DNA of 5,961 nucleotides from contig JBNLVK010000164.1 of assembly GCA_050618055.1 (NCBI GenBank), positions 1-5,961 of the forward strand, given 5' to 3'. The notes below the pieces were generated by a model. It searched no databases, was not told the origin of the DNA, and saw only the letters and a list, made by a program, of their open reading frames with translations. This DNA is from CALDCK01 sp050618055. GTDB lineage: Bacteria; Myxococcota_A; UBA9160; SMWR01. The position numbers were made by a program, and so were the translations under genes. This document shows positions 5,944 through 5,961 of the stretch, piece by piece (the stretch's first letter is position 1; each line of letters begins with the position of its first letter).

Positions 5944-5961
5944 AGATCGGAAGAGCACACG
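5944..5961 (+). other. Illumina TruSeq adapter remnant (sequencing artefact)
   Basis: The last 18 bases, AGATCGGAAGAGCACACG, are identical to the start of the standard Illumina TruSeq read 1 3' adapter. They are read-through from an insert that ended near 5943 and are not genomic. The first base (A) could be genomic or adapter. Any annotation reaching past 5943 should be trimmed. Confidence 0.97.

Noticed and set aside
5590..5958. Minus-strand frame at the right end
   Set aside because: Its first codons (LFRS) are translated adapter, and it is antisense to the coupled DGLPV-PPT gene.

Overview
The window is a piece of a GC-rich bacterial genome (roughly 70% G+C by eye), with strong G/C bias at third codon positions, GTG starts, overlapping genes and all genes on the + strand. 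Base composition and protein style suggest a free-living high-GC bacterium such as a myxobacterial, other former-deltaproteobacterial, or actinobacterial lineage; nothing here fixes the taxon. It looks like a complete short-read metagenome or draft contig: the left end cuts into a gene, and the right end carries 18 bases identical to the Illumina TruSeq read-through adapter.

Layout: (1) positions 2-2038, the 3' 678 codons of a large Trp/Tyr-rich protein whose look suggests an alpha/alpha-toroid plus beta-sandwich architecture, as in polysaccharide lyases and heparinase-like proteins, with no assignable function. (2) 2039-2184, a 146-base intergenic region with a 12-base imperfect inverted repeat, a perfect Shine-Dalgarno and a possible four-codon leader ORF. 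(3) 2185-3564, a complete GPH-family (melibiose-permease-like) major facilitator. (4) 3551-4831, a second, unrelated major facilitator of the MFS_3/EntS-like type, overlapping the first by 14 bases. (5) 4842-5639, an uncharacterised protein with the motif WYERDHFYAGCM, probably a tandem EthD-like dimeric alpha/beta barrel. (6) 5636-5943, the N-terminal 102 codons of a DGLPV-PPT family protein, joined to the previous gene by a GTGA overlap and broken by the adapter.

Genes 2-5 are packed with overlaps or gaps of at most about 10 bases and very probably form one operon; gene 1 may be a separate unit or the head of it. A plausible reading is a catabolic or uptake locus: a possibly exported degradative enzyme, a cation-coupled importer, an exporter-like MFS, and two poorly characterised cytosolic proteins. 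The substrate is unknown. I see no RNA gene, CRISPR array, insertion sequence or integrase. No convincing new defence or mobile system is present; the most novel material is the set of three uncharacterised families co-transcribed with or next to two transporters.
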